NCBI GenBank assembly: GCA_029216955.1
Contig: JANAVB010031417.1
Coordinates: 17,584,867-17,648,866, forward strand
Origin: Iris pallida
Taxonomy: Eukaryota; Streptophyta; Magnoliopsida; Asparagales; Iridaceae
Length of the DNA: 64,000 nt
Direction: 5' to 3'
The notes below the pieces were generated by a model. That model had not been told where the DNA came from. It did not search any database and was given only the letters and a program-made list of their open reading frames with translations. The position numbers and the translations under genes were made by a program. Positions 49,250 through 61,145 of the stretch are shown one piece after another. Position 1 is the stretch's first letter; every line of letters starts with the position of its first letter.

Positions 49250-49932
49250 ATGGCACCCATGACCCGAGCCCGTCGCCTGAGAGCAGCTGCAGCTACTGAG
49301 AGTGTGCTTCCACCTCCTACTGTTCAGGAGGTAATGATCCCTCTATCTGATCAGGGGTGGTGGCACCTCCTGTCCTTGAGGAGATGGTGGTAGCCTCGCC
49401 AGAGAGTCTTCCTTCATCTCCTGTCGTTCAGGAGAGAGCTGCAGATTTGCCTGAGACCGAGAGCCTTTCCCTACCCCTTGGGAGGGTACTCCCTACTGTA
49501 CCACCCGGAGGTTTGTTACTTGACGCAGCCCAGGTGTTTGGATATTTCCAAGAAAGGCTGTTGGAGTCACAGAGAGTTCATGAGGAGGCCATGAGGGAGC
49601 AAATCCAGAGGTTGCTACGTCTGCGGGACTCTGTGCTTCCAGGAGGAGAGCCTAGCTCCAAGAGGGCGAGGAGCAGTACCCAATCCTACCCAGAGTTTGA
49701 GGAGTACCCATTTATCCAGCCGATATCATCATACCCAGCCCAGTCTCCTGTCCAGCAGAGGCCAGCTGAGCCAGAGCCTAGCTGTGCCTACTGTAAGAAG
49801 TCTGGGCACAAGTGGAGCAACTGTAGAAAGAGACTAGGATTGTGTCTATTCTGTGGATCAGCTGCACACTGGGTGCAGCATTGTCCTGATGCACCTACCA
49901 ACCAGGGCCTTGCTTCCAGTTGGGAGTTCTAG
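49250..49932 (+). pseudogene. TR-GAG gag, internal region 2
   Basis: It has the same layout as copy 1, starting at the ATG after TTTCCAG and ending with knuckles CAYCKKSGHKWSNC and CLFCGSAAHWVQHC. Its lesion is a 1-bp deletion near 49,354 (GATCAGGGG versus GATCAGGAGG), after which the remainder is open to 49,932. The stop and deletion of copy 1 are absent, so the two units decayed independently after duplication. Confidence 0.87.
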
Positions 49933-50217
49933 TTCTCAGACCTATTTAGAGGTGAGTTTTGACCTAACCTTAGTATCCCTTTTTGTGAATATTTGATGCA
50001 TCCCTTGTTTGTATGTTTTGATACCATGTGATTACCTAGTACTGTAGCAGGTTGGTGTAACTAGATGAGACCCCAGACTGATATTGCATGCCATGACCCC
50101 ATAGGTTAAACTTTCTCATTGAATAGGTTCTGAGACTATGATTGCTGGGGGCTTAACCTAGAAGGAGTGCGATCACCTTTAATTTCGAGGACGAAATTTT
50201 TATAAGGTGGGTAGGAT

Positions 50218-53200
50218 TGTAACACCCAGTTTCCCAAATGAGGGTATTTTTGTCATTTTTGGGGTATTTTTAATTTATTTGAATTTTTAGGAATTGTTTG
50301 GACTAGATTAATTTTTGACTAGTGTTGACCCTTGTAGACCAACATAGGAGCTAACCCTAGTTAGTATGGACTTGGTTAGGTTATGTGACTCTAGTCTAAC
50401 CTAGCTTGACTTAAGTTAGTGGTAATTAGTTCATTAGAATTAAATCGAGGAATTAGGAATTTAATGGTTTGAAAAATGGCTTGTGATTTTACAAGTCATT
50501 TTATGACTTAACCTTATAGGACTACCCACCTAGTGCAAACCCTAGTCTAGTCCATCATGGTCGGCCACCTTAGCCTACCTAGGGATTCCCCCACTATATA
50601 ATCTCTCCTAAAATCTAGGGCTAGCCTCTTCTTTAGGAATTTATTTCAAGAGAAGAAAGAGGTGAGTCTCCATGTTCAAAAATCTATAGAAAATCTATTT
50701 TTGATCCTTTTTTCCCCAAACAAGTTGCATTGGATCCTAATATTACTGTTCTTGCTGCTATTGGAGTTTTATTTCAGTTTGAGGTTGTTTTGATTGGATT
50801 GGGATATCAAGAGAAGAGCTATATTAAGGGGATTTTTCTTGAAAGTTCATCCAAAGGTAACTTTCTCATTTCTCCATGAAACTTTGATTTCTTTTCATGA
50901 TTAGGAAGCCCTAGGGGTCCCCTAAGTGTCTGCATTGGTGTCGTATCGGGTTTCGTAAGTTTCGTGTCCATTTGAACATGTACCAGAGGTGGTACCTAGA
51001 TGTTTGTCGAAATGCCACTGAGGGCATTTCGTTTGGTTTTGTGGAAACTTTTTGAATAGGAATTTGGGTTTTGATCTTGCCCGTGGTTTTCTAGTGTTTG
51101 TGTTTGGTTTTCGTGTCGTGTCAGGCCTAGGGAGACACGCGGTGCACACGCGCGCGCGCACGCTACAGTATTTCTCCTGCTACTCGGGGGCTGTAGCGGA
51201 CACGACACGTAATGTTTTGATACGAAACTTGACACGTGGCATGGGGCCATGACTGACATCCCGTGTGTCAAGTCCCATGTGTCCCCGTATCGTGTCGAGG
51301 GAGAAATCGATTGTGCACGTGTCGTGCACTGTAGGTTTTCAGTGTTCCTGATATGGGTTCATGTGATTAATTGTTTTAATGCTTAATTTCTGTTTTAATT
51401 TGTTTAGACAGATCCAGTATGAGTCGATTAATCTATGATAATATTAGTTTCATGTTTAAGTCAGTCTTTTATGTGGAAGTTGGGTTCGAATGTTAGTGTA
51501 ATATTCATGACTGATACCAACCACTTCCTGATACTGTTCTTCCCATTTCTGATGATCAAATTACCTGTTGCATTATGTTCTTCACTGTAAATCCCCCCAC
51601 ATGTTTGTTAGTGCATATGTGGTTTAGTTTTACAATTCCTTTGGTTTTATGGTATGTGGTTGAAATTTGAGCATTTGACTTGGTTCAAATGATTTAGGAC
51701 TGTTGAATCCCCCTTCCTTTTCAAACTGTAGATCGAGTAGTTTTCCAAATGACCTGAGTTTTGTTTCAACCTGAAATTAACACCATGTCACACACTAGAA
51801 ACTGTAATCAGTCCTACACCTGAGTTACCCTGACATTGTTTGCATTGTTTTTTTCAAAACCTGGAAATGGTTTGGGCATTCACAGTTTTCTGAGATTAAA
51901 TTAAGATCTGAACTTGTTATTTCTCCTTTACACCATTAAGTTCCTGTCAACAGTTTTGATTACAAATGTCTCCTATATTGTATAAACCTGGAAATTGTAT
52001 TAAGACTAAAACTGAGAATCCAAGAGTGATTGAAAACTGTTAACAGTGAACTGGTTTACACTGTTTTTTCAGATTTTTATCCATCTAGTCATACACACAC
52101 ATTTTTTTCATGTATGCCTCATTTCATATACACATTCACACACACTCTATACTAATTCCCTGTCACTCCATATTCCTGAGACACATAGCATCCACACACA
52201 CACATGACACTAATTTTTGACACTGATATTTCACACTGTTTTGGGTTAATTTAATGCAACATGACACATTCCTCTACTACCATCTAACTGTACACAGGCT
52301 CACCTATTCACCCTTTGTTCACATACACAAATCTGTAAACACACAGTTTTTCCTATTCACACAGTCATTTGACACACCTCTATGACACATACACAAACAT
52401 GGCCTCCTATCTAACCCATGTTCAGTTACACACATCACACACACACTCACATGCTCTCTCTCTCTCTCTCTATATGTAAGTAATGTATGCATGTATTAGA
52501 TATTATATGTATATATGTCAATCTTGTAGTGTAGCTATATACATTAATGTATATATAGTATTTTGAGCCTAGGTATATATATAATATATATATATAAATA
52601 TGTGATATTCCTAATGTACTGTACTATAGACTATATGTAAAGTATCTAAATCAATAGGTGTAATGATGAATGATGTTAGACTTGTTGAATGTATTCTAGT
52701 TTATAGCTAGTAGCTATGTTGTGATATAGCTAGTATAGGCTTGCATAGCCTTGTAAGGGTTTGTGCTAGCTAGTGTAGGTTAGTTTAGACTAGTATTAGA
52801 CTTGTTTGACCTAGTTTAGACTTGTTTGACCTTAGTTGACCAAGGTTTGATTTCTTGATTGACCAGAGTTGACCAAGAGTTGACTTTAGCATAGATTGAC
52901 CTAGAATCATGTAGAATGCATAGTAGGACTTCATTATACCATTTTGGACTTGTTGTGACTTGTGCTGTTCTGATTAGGAGCCAGACACCACTCCTCGGAC
53001 AATACTTTCATATTGGACACTCAGATACCAGGCGAGTACATTCTCTGATCATTTCATATCCTGCTTAGAATTATTTTTTGTATTAAATTACTTTACTTGT
53101 TACTGTCACGTTGGTCACACGGATTGGTACTATACGGATCCCTTCTTGAGATGTTATCCTTAGGGAGCATCGGGTACTACATGTTCTGTGCGTTTGACTT

Positions 53201-54216
53201 ACATGACGTATCACTATGCTTCACAGGTTCTTTGATCACTTGTGACATATACCCTTATGATCACAGAGTCTCCTAGAATCTCTTATCCCATTTACTGGGT
53301 ATCCTAGAATCTCCTAGAATCCCTATTTTTCGGACATCCATGTATCACCCTTCGGGGGCTTTGCGTGGAATCATAACATAACTTGGTTGGATCCTTGTGT
53401 ACTGATTGGGGGTACGGGGAAGTAGAAATAGACATGTGAATACTATCCAAGTAGTGTAGCATCAGAATCTCTTCCATAGTGTAGCATCAGAATCTCCTAT
53501 GCCATTTACATGTCTATATTGTACTCTGACTCACTAGCCACATGTTAGTTCTCTATTTATAGTAGATATTTCTATTATAGCTTTCTCTCTCTGTTTACAT
53601 ACTGCACTTCTTTCAGTACTTGTATCTTACTTTACTGCATGATTATATTTTCTAACCTGCTATGAACTGTTGAGATGTACTGTACTCGCTCCTGTCCTGA
53701 CTGGACCTGTTGAAAATATTACAGAGGACGAGGAGGAGGCTTGTCTGGATACTTACTACGGGGCAGCCTTAGATGACACTTGCGAGCTGGACCCTCAGGA
53801 GGACCCAGCTCTAGCTGAGGACATCACCCCCATTGCCTAGACTAGATTTAGTTAGGCTTGTCTTATTTTATGTAGTCTTGAGACATGTTTAGCTAGACTT
53901 TATTCTGAGTTCTCAGTTGTATATATTCTTTCATTTCTGTATCTGAGACCATGTACTTCTGGATATTTGCTGGGATTATCTTAGACTACTTTATCACCTA
54001 TTGTTTCCTTGAGTTCTATTTCATATCGTGCTATCTCTTCCTTAGTTGTGATTGAGTTTATTACTGCTATGTCACCCCCATTCGGGGAGTATAAACTGTT
54101 TAGATATATATTGTTAGATGTATGTTGACCTAGGACAACGTTCTACCGCCGACACTATGGCATAGGCTGGACGTACCCACGTCTCGTGCCCTTACTCTAG
54201 GGTGCGGGTCATGACA
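50218..54216 (+). repeat. LTR 3 of the TR-GAG array
   Basis: It is 3,999 bp, TGTAACACCC...GTCATGACA. Private deletions occur near 50,280 (AT-rich segment) and 51,137 ('ggatacgc'). The outer TSD GACAG follows at 54,217-54,221. Confidence 0.95.
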
Positions 54217-54276
54217 GACAGCAAAAAACATCCCCTCGATCAGCTCGTCCCGGTGCGGTGGATAGAAAAACATATC
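54217..54276 (-). pseudogene. CACTA TNPA-like gene, exon split by the array
   Basis: After an acceptor (CTTCTAG) the frame reads DMFFYPPHRDELIEGMFFAV up to the TSD. It continues on the far side of the array at 35,331 with AAKLIRDAINDQSR before LTR E. The splice with the previous exon (…WFARFK) keeps phase. This places the array insertion inside coding sequence. Confidence 0.7.
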
Positions 54277-54364
54277 CTAGAAGTGTACGCAAACCAAATA
54301 TTTTTCAGTAATATATAATATGCATAAATCAAATGATTCATGTTAAAAGCAAATCTATTTTAAC

Positions 54365-54488
54365 CTTGAAGCGCGCAAACCAGTAGGCCTTCCTATCGTC
54401 CGGAGAATCCGAGTAGTTTATCCAAGGACCACCATAATTTTGCCTCAGGAGCTGGCCTAGGCGTCTCTGTACCGACGGGGGACGATAT
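54365..54488 (-). pseudogene. CACTA TNPA-like gene, internal exon
   Basis: Bounded by acceptor TATATAG and donor AAG|GTTA, the frame reads VQRRLGQLLRQNYGGPW, then a short DDRKAYWFARFK segment. The W-F-x-x-F pattern is seen in plant En/Spm TNPA-like proteins (inference). Confidence 0.65.
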
Positions 54489-54566
54489 CTATATAGACAT
54501 ATTATATTCATGAGAAAAGTTAATTTATGATAAAAACAGAAAAAAATGATAAACCAAAATACTTAC

Positions 54567-54972
54567 TTTGTACCGTCGGCCCAGATCTCCGTCCTCGTCT
54601 CCTCCGGAGGTGCGCAGGCATCATCTGCCTGATACTGTTGGCCGTCGGTGCAGCCTCCTCCATCTGCTCATCTGCCTCTATTATCGTATCAGCAGGAGGA
54701 ATGCTACTCTCGGAAGCAGTCTCAGGCCTAGAACTACTCGTCCTAGGAGATATACCACGTAGCATCGTGGCGAGCGGAGCTACTGTCCGATACACAGGAG
54801 TACTGGACGACGAGGATCCAGAGCCAGTACCAGTAGGAGGTACTGAAGAAGAACTCCGTTCTCTAGTAGTACCACTAGTAGGTACCGAAGGAGTACCCTG
54901 TCCTCTGCCAGTATCAGTACCCCGTGCCCCATGTCGGGAAATACGGAACGATCCGCGACGACCTATCATGCC
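54567..54972 (-). pseudogene. CACTA TNPA-like gene, first recognised exon
   Basis: It begins MIGRRGSFRISRHGARG after an acceptor-like TGTTATCAG. A Ser/Thr/Gly-rich low-complexity stretch is followed by an acidic ADTIIEADEQMEE and a basic LRRRRGRRSG, and it ends at donor AAA|GTAAGT. It is open throughout. The basic stretch could be a nuclear signal. Confidence 0.65.
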
Positions 54973-55246
54973 TGATAACAACATATGATGAGATACAACA
55001 AAGACAACAAATAATAGAGACTAGAAATATGAAAGTGCAACAAAGACAAGATAATAACCAAGACAGCCTATGATGATACATTTTACAAGAAGTAACTTAG
55101 TCCAGATAGTATATTTTAAAAGAAACATCTAAGTTCAGATAGCACATTCTACAAGAAACATCTAAGTCCAGATAGTACATTCAGATAATAACCAAGACTA
55201 GATAATAACTAACTCTACCTAATAAGAAAATGAAAGTACATCTCTC

Positions 55247-58200
55247 TCAATCATCTTCAGAATAATCATCTTGTTCGTCTTCCTCGACCTCATCTTCCTC
55301 CTCATCTTCCTCCTCATCTTCACTTTCATCTTCGCCTTCGTCGGCTTCATCTTCCTCTTCAGATAATTCAACATCTTCTACATTATCTGTCATGTAATAC
55401 GTAACTTCTCTGGAGTCCTCATCAACAATATTGGTTACAAGAGGTAGCTCGTCCTCCTGATAAGCTTTTTCGTCAACATCAAAAGTATCTCTAGCTTTAG
55501 TCTTGCATACTGCCCACCAGTCAGACTTCTTGCTCTCCGTCTCGGATAAGCTGTGAAGTACACGAGCTGAGCTTGAGTTGCTAGGACAAATGGTTCGTAG
55601 CCTTGATATCTACGCTTGTAGTTTATATCTACAAGACCATGCTTGTCAATTTTCTAACCTTGATTTTCAGTCGGATCGAACCATTCACACTTGAACAACA
55701 CGATCTTTACAGGTTCTCTGCCATAATTATACGTCAACTCCACAATCTCTCGCAAGATGCCAAAGAAATTATTTCCTGGATCGACGTCTTTGTAGTTCGA
55801 AGATTTGATACACAAACAATTATTTTTCGTGGAATCAATATCCAGGAAGCTGTCTCTGATCGGAGCATTTGTCAACTTGAACCGAAAGCCATTGACGCAG
55901 TAACGTGGCCATATTTTAACAAAAGTAATTGGTCCCTTGGTAAGAGTTCTAAATAATTCAATCTCGGGTGAAATTAGACGATCGATCGGAATACCAAAGA
56001 AGAGATAGTAAGTTATTTATTGCGCAGTTGCATTAAAAGAGGCCATTAATTACCGGGCTGCTTACATATTCGCTCAACCAAGAAGGAAAATAACGTCTCA
56101 TTTCTTGTTCTAATGCTTCGTCTGTTAGGTAGGGTCTAACCGACCTCAACTCAGCATTATATGTGCTGAAAAACAACGAAGCAACCGCCGATTAGTACAA
56201 TAATATTAGCTTATACTATTACATTGAGATGACGTAAACTCATCATTAATTACTTACCCCTCTAGCTTCTCCACTTCATCCTCGTCGCAATTGAGTAATA
56301 CATACAATTGAGTAGCCCTTAGCTCTTCGTCATTCAAATATCTCTTCTTCATTTTCCCCGAAGGCTTTCCGGACGCATTGAATACTTTCAGTATTCCATC
56401 ATTAGATTCTTGATAATCGTCGCCGTTTCTCGGAGCCCTGATTCTATTCGTAGCAACATGAGGTTTGAAGTACGTCGAGCAGAAGTTTGTAATCTCTTCG
56501 AGAATATAGGCTTCACAAATAGAACCCTCGACCCGAGCCTTGTTTTTTACCTTCCTCTTTAGGTGGTTCAAATGTCGCTCAAACGGGTACATCCACCGAT
56601 AACCAACGGGCCCACCAACACGTGCCTCGTAGGAAAGATGAATTGGCAAATGTTCCATGGAGTCGAAGAATCCAGGAGGAAATACCGTCTCGAGCTTGCA
56701 CAGTGTTACCGTAATATCGTTATCCTGCTTTTCTAGACGATCGACGAGCAACTTACTAGAACAAAGATCTCTAAAGAATATGCTAAGCTCGGTCAATGGA
56801 TCCCAAACAACCGGGAGTAAGAATTCCCAAAATGTAATCGAAATTAACCTCTCCATGAATACGTGACAATCATGGCTCTCCATACCTGTCAATTTGTTCT
56901 CCTCGAGGTCGACGCATCTTTTCAAGTTCGAAACATACCCGTCTGAAAATTTCAGACCTTGAATCCACCTACAAAGTCTCACTTTATCCTCCTTCTCCAG
57001 TAAGAAAATCGCCTTAGGCTGCTTCAACTTTCCATTACAGTCCTCTATCAAATGCAATGCAGAACGTCTACATATTTCTTCCAAGTCCAATCTAGCTTTT
57101 GGATTGTCTTTTGTCTTCTCCTTTACGTCCATTACAGTATTAATTATGTTGTCAAACATATTCTTCTCGATATGCATGACATCAAGGTTATGTCTAATCA
57201 GATTAGTGCTCCAATATGGCAGATCCCAGAATATACTCCTCTTCGTCCAGTTATGAGTGCGACCAAATCCGTCACACTTGTAGCCCGTAGCAGGCTCTTC
57301 AATAGCTCTTGGTAAATCTTTTACCTCTTCCCATATCGTGTATCCGGGCCACCTTAGCGGGGGATTAGCCTTCTCCACAACGCCAGCACGAAAAGCATTC
57401 ATGTTCCTCCGGTACGGATGATCCTTCGGCAGGAATTGTCGATGACAATCGAAGAAGCACGGTTTGCCTCCGTATTTCAAACAGAAAGCCTTAGTGCGGT
57501 CCATGCAAGACGACCATGCGTGCTCCATCCAGATAACATACCATAGGCCGAAAAGTCGATGATGGTCCACATAAGTGCTGCCCGCATCTGAAAATTTTAT
57601 TTTTTAGATACATCGTACGTGTTGGAACCTACTTCCCACAGCTGATTCAACTCATCAATCAATGGCTGTAAATACACATCGATGTTCCTTTTCGGATTGT
57701 TCGGACCTGGGATAATAACGGTGAGGAACATATACGGAGTCTTCATGTACATCTATGGCGGTAGATTGTATGGAGTGACGATCACATGCCAACACGAATA
57801 CTGGGATCCCGAACGTTCGAATGGGGTAAGACCGTCGGAGCAGAGACCCAATCTGACATTACGCGGATCAGAAGCAAAATCTGGATTCCCTTGATCAAAG
57901 TGCTTTCATGCTTCTCCATCAGATGGGTGATCCAACACTCCTTCGGTCTGTTCCCGCTTACGCTAACTCATGTTTTCTGCAGTTTCCTTCACCATAAACA
58001 ACCGCTGCAACCGTGGCTTCAACGGCAAGTAGTACATCGAATCGGTAGGCTTTCTGGCACCGACAGACTTTTCTCTACCACTGCCCTTGTAGCGATCGGC
58101 ACCATAAAATCTGCAGGCGTCTTCATCCTTGTCGTCTTTGTAGTACAACATGCACCCGTTGCGACATGTATCGATTTTTTCGAATCCCATCCATAGAGAT

Positions 58201-58808
58201 CTCACCATCCTCTTAGACCGGTAGAAGTCTTTAGGCAACTTAGCACCCTCAGGCAATATTTTTATAAGCAACTCCATAAGACGGTTGTAGCAATCTTACG
58301 ACATGTTAAAATCGGACTTGATGCTCAACAATCTTGTAACCACCTCCAACGGTGAATGATCCTCACAACCAGGATATAATGGAGTCCTTGCATTCTCCAG
58401 CAACTCCATGAACTGTGCAGTATCGGCGTTCGATGCCTCCTCAGGTGCATCATGATCGTCCGGATCGAAACTAGGCCCCTGCGCGTCAAAAATCATGTTC
58501 ACCAACCCATCGTCGTAAGCCGCGTTGTTGTGGACATCCACATAAGGCTCATACTCCGATGCTAAAGACACAAGTTCTCCGTGCGTGCTCCAATGATAGT
58601 AATTCGACGTGAAACCCTTCGAGTATAAGTGATACGTGACTTCCACTTCTGGATGATATTTCAAGTTGCGATATCTCACACATGGACACTTAATTTTAGT
58701 ACCGTCCATGTACTGAGGGAACGCCTTGCCAAACTGCAGGAACTGCTGTACATCCTCTATGAATTCATCGTGTACACCATACATGTCATCAGGATGACGG
58801 TTGTACAT
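55247..58808 (-). pseudogene. CACTA TNP2 transposase (Transposase_21 family with DUF4218 and DUF4216 regions)
   Basis: The N-terminal transposase-associated domain (58,808-58,296: MDGTKIKCPCVRYRN) is followed by YGCADRYKGS-type text (57,963-58,277). The Transposase_21 core has PRNVRLGLCSDG, VIVTPYNLPP, IPGPNNPKRNIDVYLQPL and MDRTKAFCLKYGG. DUF4218 follows (GMESHDCHVFMERL, HLPIHLSYEARVGGPVGYRW, 56,254-57,570). Spliced exons carry a DUF4216-like part (VELTYNYGREPVKIVLFKCEWFD) and an acidic Glu/Asp tail ending at 55,247. Lesions: TAA near 58,278, TAG after NMS near 57,963, further stops in the core, and a frameshift near 57,520. TNP2 binds the TIRs and cuts. Confidence 0.88.
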
Positions 58809-59090
58809 CCACGAACGATTCCGTAATTAGTAATTTATATCCATATCCAATTGAGGATAATTCCGTAAGATAGATACATGCACATTGCAGTCAGTGAATG
58901 AATGTTAAGGCAGTTTAGATATGGGTGCACAATTTAGATAGAGGTCAGTTTATACATGCACATTTCACATATTACAAACAAAGAATTTGAAGGAAGAAAC
59001 AAAAACAACTGTGTTGGGACTAAAATAACTGTCTTGTGTCAAAGTGTTGTATCCGATAGACCGATACTAATCCGATACGGTCGATACTAA
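58809..59090. other. CACTA non-coding interval upstream of TNP2
   Basis: It is AT-rich, with no domain-bearing frame. It probably contains intron or leader of TNP2; RNRSW in frame just upstream of the first Met suggests that the exon begins earlier. Confidence 0.4.
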
Positions 59091-59399
59091 CTACATACGG
59101 TCGATGAGGTGGATCCGCTGGTACATCCATGTACGATCAATAAAGTAACGATCTATTACAGATTGGATGTAAAAATCTGTATCGTAAGACAAACTAAACA
59201 GAATTAGTTCGATACTGATACCGATTCTGATACTCATCCCAATTTCTTCCGAATCTCTTATAAAAAAGGTATCTGTCGAGGTATAATTGTACTTGTAGGA
59301 GTACACGACACCAACTGTCCAATATCGACCCTTTGGGTCTATAAGAGTTACTTCACTCAGTTTGTCAAGACAAGTAAAACTTTTTAAATTAATATCCAA
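59091..59399 (-). pseudogene. B3-like DNA-binding domain fragment, arm 1 of an inverted pair
   Basis: The peptide has KLSEVTLIDPKGRYWTVGV, then NYTSTDTFFIRDS, close to the plant B3 (REM-type) pattern of vtLxdpxGrxWxV followed by an F(T/F)xGW segment. Only part of a B3 domain is present. The other arm is at 59,602-59,808. Its place in the CACTA 5' region suggests host sequence captured by the transposon. Confidence 0.55.
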
Positions 59400-59601
59400 T
59401 ATCGACCCTTTGGCCTGTGCTTGAGCTGTATCCTAACTCAAACTATCTATCCTAACTAATAAATTAATATCCTACTTTAACATCTACTAACTCTAATATT
59501 CCTTCTAACATAAACTAATATCATAATCTAAACTAACACCCTAACCTGGAAGTCCACACTGCTCAAGCACAGGCAAAGGCCAATGTTGGACAGTTAGCGT
59601 C

Positions 59602-59808
59602 ATGCACTTCTACAAGGTAAAACCAAATGTTGACGGTATATATACCGTCAAGTTTACTTGTCTTGATAAACTAAGTAAAGTAACTCTTATATACCGAAAG
59701 GGTCGATGTTGGAAAGTTGGCGTCATACACTTCTACAAGTACAATTGTACCTCGACAGACACCTTTTTTACAAGAGGTTGGAGAAAAATCATTGAAATAG
59801 AATCCTAA
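59602..59808 (+). pseudogene. B3-like DNA-binding domain fragment, arm 2 of an inverted pair
   Basis: On the opposite strand to arm 1, the peptide KVTLIYRKGRCWKVGV is followed by STDTFFTRGWRKIIE, which keeps the GW of B3 domains. The ~140-bp arms (59,240-59,380 and 59,651-59,789) are imperfect inverted repeats. A second pair around 'tgctcaagcacaggc' lies in the spacer, so a transcript could fold into a long hairpin. Confidence 0.55.
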
Positions 59809-60068
59809 GTAATCATGATACAACAAGTGGTAATAGTGTATCACTTGACATGACCATATAACCATAGTGTATCAGAATTGACCACACAGAAGACTTAGCC
59901 TAATTAATCTCCATAAAATAAGTGATAATAAGTCCATAATTAATCTCCATAAAACAAGTATAGCTGACAATAAGTCCATAATTAAGTCCATAAACTCATC
60001 TCCATAAAACAAGTACAACTGGTAATAAGTACTAATAGTCCAACACAAAATATTTCCATAAAATTACA

Positions 60069-60299
60069 CTAATGACGACCACGCAGCTCACGCATACGCT
60101 CAATGATATCATCACGCAACATCTTCTGATAAGTGGGATCAACGGCATAAAAGCGCCATTCCACTGCAGGTGCTGGATGAATGGAACTCCCGGTCTCACT
60201 AGCTACCGGTGTCACTTCCTCCTTAACAGTAGGAGAAGCCACCTCATCAATCTGTTTTTCCCTCAAACGACGTGCCGCTGCTCGGGTCATGGGTGCCAT
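60069..60299 (-). CDS. Small CACTA 5' ORF with a gag-like start (MAPMTR)
   Basis: The 76-codon frame begins MAPMTRAAARRLREKQ after an acceptor-like TTTTACCAG and ends IIERMRELRGRH. The middle is acidic and Val/Thr-rich. I recognise no family. Its first 20 bases, ATGGCACCCATGACCCGAGC, are identical to the TR-GAG gag start at 49,250, which also follows an acceptor-like site. It could be a first CACTA exon derived from a gag, or the reverse. No stop or frameshift is seen. Confidence 0.5.
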   Translation of the reverse strand: MAPMTRAAARRLREKQIDEVASPTVKEEVTPVASETGSSIHPAPAVEWRFYAVDPTYQKMLRDDIIERMRELRGRH

Positions 60300-60439
60300 C
60301 TGGTAAAATCGATATTCACAGGAGGGATCGGTTGAAAATAAATGAGAGAACTATCAAAGAATCACATAAAACTAACTAGAACTGAAATACAGTAATTAAA
60401 AAATAAATGAGAGAACTATCATAGAATTGAAAGATACAA

Positions 60440-60600
60440 TGCAATCTACATGATTTCTAGGTCACATAGGTCAAAGTCAAACGTTGGTCAACCTTGGTCA
60501 ATTACACTAGTCAACTAGGTCAATCCTAGTCCAGTCAAGTCTCACTAGGCCTAACCAAGCCTAGGCTATCAAACACACACCATCACAAGTCATAGAGAAC
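60440..60600 (-). repeat. Segment resembling part of the TR-GAG LTR, inside the CACTA 5' region
   Basis: On the minus strand it reads 'tttgactttgacctatgtga' then 'cctagaaatcatgtagattg', parallel to the array LTR 'ttgactttggcctagattga' then 'cctagaatcatgtagaatgc' (38,000-38,035), with a shared TTGACC-rich stretch before it. It lies upstream of the MAPMTR start, as an LTR would lie upstream of gag. Confidence 0.45.
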
Positions 60601-61145
60601 ACATATTACATATATATACGCGCTTATATTACATTCATATATTTGAACTTGCATTCATTCAATCATAGGCATATTTATATAAATGCTTGCATTTCTACAT
60701 TCATTCATGCATTCATTTCTTAACATATATGCATTACACTTGATTATTAGTTCATGGCATTTATGCATACATATATGTCTATCACATATGTTATCTAAAC
60801 ATGCATAATACATTCACCCATTCTATTCTTTAAACATATGCATTACATGATTACATGTCATTACCTGCATTAACGCTTACCTATACATTACATTTCATAT
60901 GTTATCCAAACATTGCATTTATAACTTGCATATATCCATGTATTCCCATTTGCATACATATATGCATATTGCATTCATATGTGCTTACCAACATGCATGA
61001 CATTACACATATATCATTCATTACATTACACATGTTATATGTGTATAGGAAGAGGGAAAATGAAAGGAAGAGGGGACTGAGTTCATATGTCCAAGTGGAC
61101 TGAAACAGAGATTGTGATCTCAGATTTAACAGTGGTACAAAAGTG
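60601..61145. other. AT-rich CACTA leader or intron region
   Basis: It has 'cattcat', 'tatgcat' and 'acatatg' words in loose repetition and no coding signal. It is probably the first intron between the GC-rich leader and the MAPMTR ORF. Confidence 0.4.

Larger units (their letters stand above)
46795..50217 (+). other. Internal region 2 of the array
   Basis: It is 3,423 bp and collinear with internal region 1 (39,334-42,763). It holds PBS, the possible Gln-rich exon (47,030-47,391), a short open frame at 47,521-47,736 with no known domain, a TA microsatellite, the gag exon and PPT. There is no RT, integrase or protease motif in any frame. Confidence 0.9.
35332..54216 (+). mobile_element. Tandem TR-GAG retroelement array: LTR-internal-LTR-internal-LTR
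   Basis: Three ~4.0-kb LTRs share two ~3.43-kb internal regions, with one 5-bp TSD at the outer edges. Each internal region has PBS, gag-like coding and PPT but no protease, RT, RNase H or integrase. The element is thus a gag-only non-autonomous type (TR-GAG, LTRs near LARD size). The array sits in an exon of the CACTA TNPA-like gene: the minus-strand frame reads on if the array and one TSD are removed. Confidence 0.95.

Noticed and set aside
57682..58196. Plus-strand frames opposite TNP2
   Set aside because: The minus strand carries conserved TNP2 motifs in the same interval. The plus-strand frames are shadows.
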